From: an uncultured Clostridia bacterium
Lineage (GTDB): Bacteria > Bacillota > Clostridia > Christensenellales > Aristaeellaceae
Length of the DNA stretch: 8,413 nucleotides
NCBI GenBank assembly: GCA_934643535.1
Contig: CAKUCE010000136.1
Span: 1-8,413, forward strand
Reading direction: 5' to 3'
Part shown: one piece after another, positions 1 to 6,643 of the stretch
How positions within the stretch are numbered: position 1 is the stretch's first letter
How the letters are laid out: the number at the start of each line of letters is the position of its first letter
The notes under the pieces: generated by a model
The model's database searches: none
What the model was told of the DNA's origin: nothing
The model's input: the letters and a program-made list of their open reading frames with translations, nothing else
Made by a program: the position numbers and the translations under genes

Positions 1-2
1 GC

Positions 3-2990
3 CTTAGCCTGACCAGCGTAGAGATTCCCGAGGGCGTTACCAGCATCGGAAATATGGCGTTTGACAGTTGCCCTAGTCTGACCTCTGTTACCCTGCCTTC
101 TACCTTGGAATTTCTTGGAAGCGACGTCTTTGAGGGCTGCTCCGGTTTGACCAGCATGGAGGATAAAAGCGGCAAATTTCTGAAAACTGTGGGTAGTGTC
201 GTTTACAGGGCGGACGGAACAGAAATTTTGGCCGTGCTGGCATCTGCTTCCGGGGAAATTCATATTGCCGAAGGTGTAACGGAAATTCCGCGTTCCCTGT
301 TTTCTAACAAAAGTTTGGTCACCGGCATTGTGATCCCGGAGGGTGTTACCACTATCGGAAACTATGCGTTCAACCAGTGTGAAAGTCTCATCTCCGTTAC
401 ATTGCCTTCTACCCTGGAAACTCTTGGAAGAAACGTTTTTGAAGGTTGCTCCCATTTAACCAGTATTGATGACAAAAGCGGCAGGTTTCTGAAAACCGTG
501 GACGACATCGTCTACAGTGCGGACGGAACACAGATCGTTATCGTACTGGCATCGGCTTCCGGAGAAATCCGTATTGCCGAGGGCGTAACGGGAATTCCAT
601 ACGGTCTGTTTCGCAACAATAGCCGGATCACCGGCATCATTGTCCCCGAGGGCGTTACCAAAATCGAGGACGATGCGTTCAGCTACTGTGAAAACCTGCT
701 TTCCGTCACGTTGCCTTCCACCTTAGAAACTTTAGGAGAAGGCGTCTTCGCTAACTGCAGTAATCTGACCAGTATCGAGGACAAAAGTGGGAAATTCCTG
801 AAGACCGTGGATGGCATCGTCTACAGCGCTGATGGGACAAAAATCATTGCTGTACTGGCGAATGCTTCCGGAAAGCTTCAGATTGCCGAAGGCGTAGCGG
901 AAATTCCGTATGGCCTGTTTAACAACAACGACCGGATCACCGGCATTGTCGTTCCCGAGGGGGTTACCAGCATCGGAAATTATGCTTTCATCAACTGTGA
1001 AAACCTGATTTCCGTTACCTTGCCCTCTACCTTGGAATCTTTGGGAGAAAACGTCTTCGATGGTTGCAGCAAGCTGACCAACATTGAGGATAAAAGTGGG
1101 AAATTTCTGAAGGTCGTGGACGGTATCGTCTACAGCGCGGATGGGATGAAAATCACCGCCGTGTTGGAATCGGCTTCCGGCGAGATCCATATTGCCGAGG
1201 GAGTGACGGAAATCCCGGCTTGGCTTTTTAGCAACAAAAGCCGGATCACCAGCATTGTCGTTCCTGAAGGGGTTACCGCCATCGGGGAGTATGCTTTCAG
1301 CTATTGTGAAAACCTGATTTCCATTACTTTGCCCTCTACCTTGGAATCTTTGGGAGAAAGCATCTTCGGTGGCTGCAGCAAGCTGACCAGCATTGAGGAC
1401 AAAAGCGGGAAATTCCTGAAAACCGTGGATGGCATTGTCTACAGTGCGGATGGGACACAAATCATTGCTATACTGGCATCTGCTTCCGGGGAGATTCACA
1501 TTGCCGAAGGCGTAACGGAAATTCCGTATGGCCTGTTTAACAACAACGGCCGGATCACCGGCATTGTCGTTCCCGAGGGCGTGACCAGGATCGGGGATTA
1601 TGCTTTCAGTTGGTGTGCGAATCTGACCTCCATCACTTTACCCTCTACTTTGGAATCGTTGGGGGAAAACATCTTTAACGGCTGCGACAATCTGACCAGC
1701 ATCGAGGACAAAAGCGGGAAAATTCTGAAAACCGTGGATGGCATCGTCTACAGCACGGACGGGACAAAGATCATTGCTGTGCTGACGTCGGCTGCCGGAG
1801 AAGTTCGCATTGCCGAGGGCGTGACGCAGATCCCCGGCTGGATGTTTGACGGCAACAGCCGTGTCACCAGTGTTATCGTCCCTGAGGGCGTGACCGAAAT
1901 CGGAGACTATGCATTCAGAGGCTGTACAAACCTGACCTCCGTCACGCTGCCCTCTACCTTGAAAACGCTAAGAGACTGTGTCTTTCAAGAGTGTCCAAAC
2001 CTGGCCAGCATTGAGGACAAAAGCGGGAAAATCCTGAAAATCGCGGATGGTATCGTCTACAGCGCGGACGGGACAAAGCTCATTGCCGTGCTGACGTCGG
2101 CTGTCGGAGAAGTCCGCATTGCCGAGGGCGTGACGCAGATTCCCGGCTGGCTGTTTGACAGCAACAGCCGTGTCACCAGCATTGTTGTTCCTGAGGGCGT
2201 TACCGAAATCGGCTACTTCGCGTTCAGCGGCTGTACAAACCTGACCTCCGTCACGTTGCCCTCTACCTTGGAAACGCTAAGAGACTGTGCCTTTATAGAG
2301 TGTCCAAGCCTGGCCAGCATCGAGGATAGAAGCGGTAAATTCCTGAAGGTCGTGGATGGCCTCGTTTACAGCATGGACGGAACTCAACTCATCGCTGTAC
2401 TGGCATCCGTTTCCGGAGAAGTCCATATTGCCGAGGGCGTGACGGAAATTCCGGATCGGCTGTTTAGTAAAAACCTTCGAGTCACCAGCGTTGTGGTTCC
2501 CGAGGGCGTGACCAGCATCTGGTTCGAGGCATTCTATGAGTGTACAAATCTGACCTCTATCACCTTGCCTTCTACGCTGGAAATGATTGAAGAAGAGGCG
2601 ATTCCCCTTTCCACCATCATCCGCAGCGAGCCGGGCGTTTACGCGCACACTTGGGCGCTGGCAAACGGCTATACCTGGCAGTCCACCCAGCAGGCCGAGA
2701 GCAAGATCATGAAGCTGCCCGCTGGTCTGAAGACCATCCAGCAGGAGGCGTTCCAGGGCAGTCCGGCGGAATGCTTCGTTCTGCCGGACGGCTGCCTCGC
2801 GATCGGCGAAAGGGCCTTTGCGGACTGCAAGGAGCTGAAGCTGGTGGAAATCCCCTCCAGCGTTATCGCCATCGCCGAGAACGCCTTTGAAGGCTGCGGC
2901 GAGGGACTGGTCGTCGTCACGCCCAAGGGAAGCGCGGCGGAGAGCTTTGCTCAGGCCCACGGCATCAACGTGACCTCCGACGAACCGTAA
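3..2990 (+). CDS. BspA-like leucine-rich repeat surface protein, 5'-truncated by window edge
   Basis: The reading frame is open from base 3, so the ATG at 54 is internal and the true start lies upstream of the window. The visible part is about 995 residues of BspA-type (LRR_5) repeats. Recurrent motifs are LTSVTLPSTLE, the AF..C cap, DGIVYSADGT and IAEGVTEIP followed by VVPEGVT.IG. Each 103-residue unit holds about three regular LRRs plus an irregular segment around DKSGKFLKTVDGIVYSADG, a layout usual in BspA-like proteins. The last about 145 residues leave the pattern: two segments of the type PGVYAHTWALANGY and TPKGSAAESFAQAHGI resemble the C-terminal caps of this family, and the protein ends TSDEP. 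No LPXTG motif, hydrophobic tail or SLH domain is visible, so any signal peptide or anchor must be in the missing N-terminus. Family members act at the cell surface in adhesion and host or bacterial contact; that role is inferred here. A terminator follows 33 bases after the stop. Confidence 0.9.
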   Translation, partial: LSLTSVEIPEGVTSIGNMAFDSCPSLTSVTLPSTLEFLGSDVFEGCSGLTSMEDKSGKFLKTVGSVVYRADGTEILAVLASASGEIHIAEGVTEIPRSLFSNKSLVTGIVIPEGVTTIGNYAFNQCESLISVTLPSTLETLGRNVFEGCSHLTSIDDKSGRFLKTVDDIVYSADGTQIVIVLASASGEIRIAEGVTGIPYGLFRNNSRITGIIVPEGVTKIEDDAFSYCENLLSVTLPSTLETLGEGVFANCSNLTSIEDKSGKFLKTVDGIVYSADGTKIIAVLANASGKLQIAEGVAEIPYGLFNNNDRITGIVVPEGVTSIGNYAFINCENLISVTLPSTLESLGENVFDGCSKLTNIEDKSGKFLKVVDGIVYSADGMKITAVLESASGEIHIAEGVTEIPAWLFSNKSRITSIVVPEGVTAIGEYAFSYCENLISITLPSTLESLGESIFGGCSKLTSIEDKSGKFLKTVDGIVYSADGTQIIAILASASGEIHIAEGVTEIPYGLFNNNGRITGIVVPEGVTRIGDYAFSWCANLTSITLPSTLESLGENIFNGCDNLTSIEDKSGKILKTVDGIVYSTDGTKIIAVLTSAAGEVRIAEGVTQIPGWMFDGNSRVTSVIVPEGVTEIGDYAFRGCTNLTSVTLPSTLKTLRDCVFQECPNLASIEDKSGKILKIADGIVYSADGTKLIAVLTSAVGEVRIAEGVTQIPGWLFDSNSRVTSIVVPEGVTEIGYFAFSGCTNLTSVTLPSTLETLRDCAFIECPSLASIEDRSGKFLKVVDGLVYSMDGTQLIAVLASVSGEVHIAEGVTEIPDRLFSKNLRVTSVVVPEGVTSIWFEAFYECTNLTSITLPSTLEMIEEEAIPLSTIIRSEPGVYAHTWALANGYTWQSTQQAESKIMKLPAGLKTIQQEAFQGSPAECFVLPDGCLAIGERAFADCKELKLVEIPSSVIAIAENAFEGCGEGLVVVTPKGSAAESFAQAHGINVTSDEP
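78..2549 (+). repeat. Tandem array of eight complete 309-bp coding units with partial units at both ends
   Basis: The TTGCCCTCTACC-like landmark encoding LPST starts at 93, 402, 711, 1020, 1329, 1638, 1947, 2256 and 2565: nine copies spaced exactly 309 bases apart, with no indel. Units counted from the Leu before TSVTLPSTLE begin at 78, 387, 696, 1005, 1314, 1623, 1932 and 2241; a ninth begins at 2550 and loses the pattern after about 14 residues. Bases 3-77 are the tail of a further unit, so the array continues left of the window. Substitutions concentrate at the positions just before the AF..C motif, after PSTLE and after EIP, the pattern expected of exposed LRR positions. Confidence 0.95.
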
Positions 2991-3022
2991 ACAGTTCTTC
3001 TATCAACTCTTATAATCTCTTT

Positions 3023-3063
3023 GCCCCCATCTGCCGCCTGACAAACGGCGGATGGGGGCTTTT
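3023..3063 (+). terminator. Intrinsic terminator of the leucine-rich repeat gene
   Basis: GCCCCCATCTGCC (3023-3035) pairs with GGCGGATGGGGGC (3047-3059), a 13-bp stem with one G-U pair and an 11-base loop, followed directly by TTTT (3060-3063). It lies 33 bases after the stop codon and should separate this gene from the cdsA transcription unit. Confidence 0.88.
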
Positions 3064-3205
3064 CCGTTGTCTTCCGTTGAATCTGACGTTTCAGACAGGA
3101 ACTGCAAACCGCCGTAGTGGATCGTGATGATTTTGACATGAGTTTTCGAATCGGGCGTATTTTACCCTGATCTTCGGGGGATCCCCCCTCCGCTTTTCCC
3201 CGCTC

Positions 3206-3234
3206 TTGACCTTCCGTCCAAAAGAGGTTACACT
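3206..3234 (+). promoter_or_regulatory. Sigma-A type promoter for cdsA-dxr(-rseP)
   Basis: TTGACC at 3206-3211 and TACACT at 3229-3234 are separated by exactly 17 bases. They match the housekeeping consensus at 5 of 6 and 4 of 6 positions. Transcription would begin near 3241, leaving a leader of about 45 bases before the cdsA ATG. The ribosome site AGGGGGAGG (3268-3276) sits 9 bases before that ATG. The remaining upstream gap, 3064-3205, shows no gene; it holds only a short perfect palindrome at 3176-3187. Confidence 0.65.
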
Positions 3235-3285
3235 ACTGATTGTGTACGATCCATTTACCCATATCTCAGGGGGAGGAAACAAACC

Positions 3286-4143
3286 ATGAGCGAAGAGGCA
3301 AAGAAAGAAACACCCAGGAAGCCGTCCTCCATGTGGCAGCGTATCGTGACGGGCGCGTGCCTGATCGCCGTTCTGACGCTGGTGCTGTGCCTCGGCGGCT
3401 GGTATTTTGCGGCGGCCGCTTTTCTCGCCACCGCGCTGGCGATCCATGAGGAACTGAACGCCCTGAAAGCGGGCGGCCACCGTCCGGTCTGCTGGACCAG
3501 CTATGTGGCCCTGTGTCTGGCGGTTCCCGCCATGATGTTCTATTCCTCGCTGGCCATTATCCCGATCCTGACCGTGCTGGGCTTTTTCGTGGTGCTGCAG
3601 GTCATGCGACGGGAAGACCCCGATCTGGTGGATATTCTGGTCAGTGTTCTGCCCATGATCACGCTGGTGCTTCCGGGCATGTGCCTGATCGGCCTGCTGG
3701 ATTCCCCGGCCTCCCTGCAGAAAATGCTGCTGGTGATGGTGTTCGCGGTGGCCGTGGGCGGCGATACCTTCGCCTATTTCATCGGCAGCGCCGTGGGCGG
3801 GCCGAAGCTGTGCCCCCACATCAGCCCGAATAAAACCATCGCCGGTTCTGTGGGCGGCCTGCTGGGAAGCATTCTGTGCGCGATCATCGTTGGCCGGCTG
3901 TTTTCGCTGGGGGTCACGGATCCCTACCCCGCCCTGTGGGGCGATGTGCTGGTGGGGCTGCTGGGCGGTTTTGCCGGGCAGGTGGGCGATCTGTTCGAAA
4001 GCATGGTGAAGCGTCACTGCGGCATCAAGGACTTTGGCACCATCTTCCCCGGCCACGGCGGCATGCTGGACCGGCTGGACAGCATCTTCTTTACCTGTAT
4101 CATCGTATACAGCTATCGGGCGCTGCTTTTGTATATTCTTTAA
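3286..4143 (+). CDS. cdsA: Phosphatidate cytidylyltransferase (CDP-diglyceride synthase)
   Basis: The enzyme makes CDP-diacylglycerol from phosphatidate and CTP, the activated precursor of all major bacterial phospholipids, in the cytoplasmic membrane. The 285-residue protein has the family's usual length and is largely hydrophobic, with several membrane segments (for example about residues 20-56, 70-104, 114-136, 147-168, 186-206 and 217-234). The family signature lies at residues 239-265: S-x2-KR, then KD (248-249), then GHGGMLDR (256-263) and D265. The upstream GGDTFAYFIG and KLCPHISPNKT.AG segments (158-191) are also diagnostic. The ATG at 3286 is supported by the ribosome site AGGGGGAGG 9 bases upstream. 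The stop is followed 12 bases later by dxr, indicating co-transcription. The usual partner uppS is absent directly upstream; the gene has its own promoter instead. Confidence 0.96.
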   Translation: MSEEAKKETPRKPSSMWQRIVTGACLIAVLTLVLCLGGWYFAAAAFLATALAIHEELNALKAGGHRPVCWTSYVALCLAVPAMMFYSSLAIIPILTVLGFFVVLQVMRREDPDLVDILVSVLPMITLVLPGMCLIGLLDSPASLQKMLLVMVFAVAVGGDTFAYFIGSAVGGPKLCPHISPNKTIAGSVGGLLGSILCAIIVGRLFSLGVTDPYPALWGDVLVGLLGGFAGQVGDLFESMVKRHCGIKDFGTIFPGHGGMLDRLDSIFFTCIIVYSYRALLLYIL

Positions 4144-4155
4144 GGAAGGGTTCAC

Positions 4156-5337
4156 ATGCAGGCAAAGCGTAAAATCGCCGTTCTCGGCTCCACGGGTTCC
4201 ATCGGCACGCAGGCGCTGCAGGTGGCCGCGCTTCATTCCGACCGTTTTCAGGTCACAGCTCTGACGGCCAACCGCAGCAGAGAGAAGCTCTTCGAGCAGG
4301 TGCGCCGGTTTCGTCCCCAGCTGGCCGGGCTGGTAGAGCCGGTCTCAATGGAAGAGATCCCGGACGATCTGAAATTCTGCCAGTGGGTCTTCGGCCCGGA
4401 ATGCCTGACGCTGGCCGCACAGACGGACTGCGACGACGTGCTGGTGGCCGTGGTGGGCATGGCGGGCCTAAAGGGCGTGCTGGAAGCCTTCCGGCAGAAG
4501 AAACGAGTGCTTCTGGCCAATAAGGAAGCGCTGGTCACGGGCGGTCATCTGGTGATGGAGGCGGCCCGGAGAGCGGGCGAGCATTCCCTGCTGCCGGTGG
4601 ACAGCGAGCACAGCGCCATTTTCCAGTGCTTGCAAGGCGCTGCGGGCAATCCCATCGACAAAATCATCCTGACCTGCTCAGGCGGCCCCTTCCGCACGTG
4701 GGACAAGGCGGCCATCCGCAGCGCCACCAGAGCGCAGGCGCTGAAGCATCCCAACTGGGTCATGGGCCAGAAGATCACCGTCGACAGCGCCACGCTGTTC
4801 AACAAGGCGCTGGAGATCATGGAGGCCAAGTGGCTTTTCGGCGTGGAAGACGACCGGATCCAGGTGGTTGTCCATCCCCAGAGCGTTATCCACAGCGGCG
4901 TGCAGTTTGCCGACGGCGCGCTGATCGCCCAGTTGGGCACGCCGGACATGCGTCTTCCCATCCTGTATGCCATGAGCTACCCGGCGCGCCTGCCCACCGG
5001 AGGCGCGCCGCTGGATCTGTTTTCGCTGTCGGGCCTTACCTTCGAGCGGCCCGATCCGGAACGCTTTCCCTCCCTGCGGCTGGCTCACGAATGTCTGCAG
5101 GCGGGCGGCGCCGCCTGCTGCGAGCTGAACGCCGCCAACGAGGTGGCCGTGGCTCATTTGTTACAACAGCCGTTACAATCCGCAGGCGGGAACCTTATGA
5201 CCATTGGTCGAATCTATGAAGTGGTGGAGGAGACCCTGAACCGTCTGGGCGTTCTCCCCGCCGGTTCACTGGACGAAATTCTGGAAGCCGACCGTCAGGC
5301 ACGGGACGTGGCTTCGTCCCTCCTCGCGGCGGACTGA
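4156..5337 (+). CDS. dxr: 1-deoxy-D-xylulose 5-phosphate reductoisomerase
   Basis: Dxr (IspC) is a cytoplasmic enzyme that converts DXP to 2-C-methyl-D-erythritol 4-phosphate with NADPH and a divalent metal, the committed step of the MEP isoprenoid pathway. The 393-residue length is typical. Visible landmarks are the NADPH-binding GSTGSIG (residues 11-17), ANKEALV (121-127), the metal-binding PVDSEH (D149, E151) with the third ligand E220 in NKALEIMEA, the flexible active-site loop CSGGPFRTW (174-182), HPN.VMG (198-204), HPQSVIHS (240-247), MRLPI (265-269) and NAANEVAV (325-332). All expected catalytic residues are present, so it should be active. A GGAAGGG site 5 bases before the ATG at 4156 supports the start. 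It lies 12 bases after cdsA and 79 bases before rseP. Its presence shows that the organism makes isoprenoids by the MEP route. Confidence 0.97.
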   Translation: MQAKRKIAVLGSTGSIGTQALQVAALHSDRFQVTALTANRSREKLFEQVRRFRPQLAGLVEPVSMEEIPDDLKFCQWVFGPECLTLAAQTDCDDVLVAVVGMAGLKGVLEAFRQKKRVLLANKEALVTGGHLVMEAARRAGEHSLLPVDSEHSAIFQCLQGAAGNPIDKIILTCSGGPFRTWDKAAIRSATRAQALKHPNWVMGQKITVDSATLFNKALEIMEAKWLFGVEDDRIQVVVHPQSVIHSGVQFADGALIAQLGTPDMRLPILYAMSYPARLPTGGAPLDLFSLSGLTFERPDPERFPSLRLAHECLQAGGAACCELNAANEVAVAHLLQQPLQSAGGNLMTIGRIYEVVEETLNRLGVLPAGSLDEILEADRQARDVASSLLAAD

Positions 5338-5342
5338 CCCTG

Positions 5343-5373
5343 TGAATTCGTCCGGGGCGGGCCGCATATACTA
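5343..5373 (+). promoter_or_regulatory. Possible promoter in the dxr-rseP gap, resembling forespore (sigma-F/G) sites
   Basis: TGAATT (5343-5348) and TATACTA (5367-5373) are separated by 18 bases, close to the sigma-G pattern TGAATA-N17/18-CATACTA. The same TATACT also matches a sigma-A -10 at 5 of 6 positions but lacks a good -35. The AT-rich ATATACTAG stands out in a GC-rich gap. A 6-bp hairpin follows (GGGACG 5382-5387, CGTCCC 5394-5399) just before the rseP ribosome site. The site is a pattern match only. Confidence 0.3.
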
Positions 5374-5416
5374 GCTTTACAGGGACGCTTTTCCGTCCCC
5401 CGGAAAGGAAATCCGT

Positions 5417-6481
5417 ATGACGATCCTGTATGTTCTGTTAGCCATTCTGCTGTTGGGCATCCTGATCATGGTGCATGAATTCGGTCATTTCGCGGTGGCG
5501 CGGCTGTGCGGCATTGCCGTCAAGGAATTTTCGCTGGGCTTCGGCCCGGCCATCTGGCAGCGCAAGAGCAGGAAAAGCGACACCACCTTTTCCATTCGTC
5601 CCATTCCGCTGGGCGGCTACTGCATGTTCTACGGCGATACCGACGACGACCCGGACGGACAGAAGCAGGACGATCCCCGCAACTACAACAAGGCGCCCGT
5701 CTGGAAGCGGATGCTCAGCGTCATTGCGGGGCCCGGCATGAATTTTGTGCTGGCCTTTATCGTAGCCATCGTGCTGATGGGCGCTTACGGCGCGGTAGCC
5801 ACCACGCCCGTGGTGCAGGAGGTCGAAGCCGGAATGCCCGCCGCCGAGGCTGGCCTGCAGGCGGGAGACGTCTTCGTTCGGGTGAATCAGACCGATGTGG
5901 AAAACGGCACCGTGCAGGATGTGAGCAACGCCATCGGCGCGGATGGTTCCTCCGCCCCGGTGGAGATCACCGTTCTTCGGGACGGTCAGGAGCAGACCTT
6001 CACCCTGACGCCTCAATACGACAGTGAACTGGAGCGTTACCGGGTGGGCGTGACCATCGCGCAGGGGTATGAAAAAATGACCGCCAGCGCCGTACTGCCC
6101 TCCGCCTGGTCGCTGTGCAAGCAGGCCAGCGTAGCCATTGTGGAGGGGCTTGGCAAGCTCTTCACCACTGGGGAGGGCCTGAACGACACCGCCGGCCCTG
6201 TGGGCGTGGTATCGATGGTGGCGCAGGAAACCCAGAAGGGCGGCTTCGAGATCTATCTCTATCTGCTGGTCATCATCTCCATTAACCTGGGGCTGATGAA
6301 CCTGATCCCCATTCCCGGCCTGGACGGCAGCCGTCTCATTTTCATGCTCATCGAAGCCATCCGCCGCAAGCCCGTCAATCAGAAGATCGAAGCGGGCGTT
6401 CATCTCTGCGGCTATGTGTTGCTCTTCGGCATCATGATCTTCTTTACCTTCAAGGATGTGCTTCGGCTCTTTGGCAAATAA
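5417..6481 (+). CDS. rseP: RseP/RasP-type site-2 zinc metalloprotease (peptidase M50), PDZ-containing
   Basis: This intramembrane protease cuts single-pass membrane substrates such as anti-sigma factors after a first external cut, and in Bacillota also signal-peptide remnants. The 354-residue protein has a first membrane segment ending in the zinc motif HEFGH (residues 20-24), then a GFGP.IW element and PLGGYC.F (64-71). A second segment (about 108-125) follows AGPGMNF, and a single PDZ domain spans about 129-205, with the ligand-loop region near AGLQAGD. GPVGVVSM lies at 260-267, a membrane segment at about 278-296, and NLIPIPGLDG (295-304) supplies the third zinc ligand, D303. A last membrane segment spans about 327-344. 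The single PDZ is the Gram-positive layout; E. coli RseP has two. AGGA, 7 bases before the ATG at 5417, supports the start. It probably shares the cdsA-dxr transcript, though the 79-base gap may hold an internal promoter. The substrate is not identifiable here. Confidence 0.95.
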   Translation: MTILYVLLAILLLGILIMVHEFGHFAVARLCGIAVKEFSLGFGPAIWQRKSRKSDTTFSIRPIPLGGYCMFYGDTDDDPDGQKQDDPRNYNKAPVWKRMLSVIAGPGMNFVLAFIVAIVLMGAYGAVATTPVVQEVEAGMPAAEAGLQAGDVFVRVNQTDVENGTVQDVSNAIGADGSSAPVEITVLRDGQEQTFTLTPQYDSELERYRVGVTIAQGYEKMTASAVLPSAWSLCKQASVAIVEGLGKLFTTGEGLNDTAGPVGVVSMVAQETQKGGFEIYLYLLVIISINLGLMNLIPIPGLDGSRLIFMLIEAIRRKPVNQKIEAGVHLCGYVLLFGIMIFFTFKDVLRLFGK

Positions 6482-6490
6482 AACACATCA

Positions 6491-6530
6491 AAACGCCGGG
6501 GATCGTACTTTACAGCGATTCCCGGCGTTT
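6491..6530. terminator. Hairpin after rseP, probable (possibly bidirectional) terminator
   Basis: AAACGCCGGGGATCG (6491-6505) pairs with CGATTCCCGGCGTTT (6516-6530): a 15-bp stem with one G-U pair and a 10-base loop, starting 10 bases after the rseP stop. The plus-strand run of T is only three bases. Read in the minus direction the stem ends in TTTT, so it could also stop leftward transcription. Confidence 0.7.
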
Positions 6531-6643
6531 CAGGCTGTCGAAAAACCCCGCATGACACGAAACGAGCGGGGACTACGGCAGTAGTCCCTGCGACGATTGA
6601 GTGGCAGCAGTGCCTCCTGTACCTTCACTTTTTCAACAATCTG
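6531..6643. repeat. Inverted-repeat element of 113 bp, MITE- or REP-like
   Basis: CAGGCTGTCGAAAAA (6531-6545) and TTTTTCAACAATCTG (6629-6643) form terminal inverted repeats matching at 12 of 15 positions. The interior carries a perfect 8-bp hairpin, GGGACTAC-GGCA-GTAGTCCC (6569-6588), extendable to 11 bp with a G-U pair. It also holds a competing CCCCGC/GCGGGG pairing (6546-6551 with 6566-6571) and a small GGCA/TGCC hairpin (6603-6614). No open reading frame or target duplication is visible. The element exactly fills the space between two terminator-like hairpins. Classification as a non-autonomous mobile or dispersed repeat is inference; other copies cannot be seen in this window. Confidence 0.45.

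Noticed and set aside
732..1499. Minus-strand open frame of 255 codons inside the repeat gene
   Set aside because: It is antisense to the clear LRR coding frame, its own repeats only mirror the 309-bp DNA period, and no ribosome site or family motif is visible.
78..2549. Regular spacing that might suggest a CRISPR or other non-coding array
   Set aside because: The 309-bp units are one continuous reading frame with LRR motifs and there are no unrelated spacers between short identical repeats.
2951..3139. Short minus-strand frame (62 codons) covering the terminator after the repeat gene
   Set aside because: It crosses the terminator stem and the end of the repeat gene and has no recognisable ribosome site or similarity.
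3133..3163. TTGACA at 3133-3138 followed by TATTTT at 3158-3163
   Set aside because: The -35 box is perfect but the spacer is 19 bases and the -10 box weak; the 3206-3234 promoter has better spacing and position. It could be a minor second promoter.
3091..4236. Long minus-strand open frame of 381 codons over cdsA and its promoter
   Set aside because: It runs opposite to the intact CdsA frame with all its signatures, crosses the promoter, and reads as His/Gln/Gly-rich low-complexity protein typical of antisense frames in GC-rich DNA.
5438..6403. Minus-strand open frame of 321 codons opposite rseP
   Set aside because: The rseP frame carries all zinc-site and PDZ landmarks; the antisense product is His/Gly/Gln-rich without motifs.
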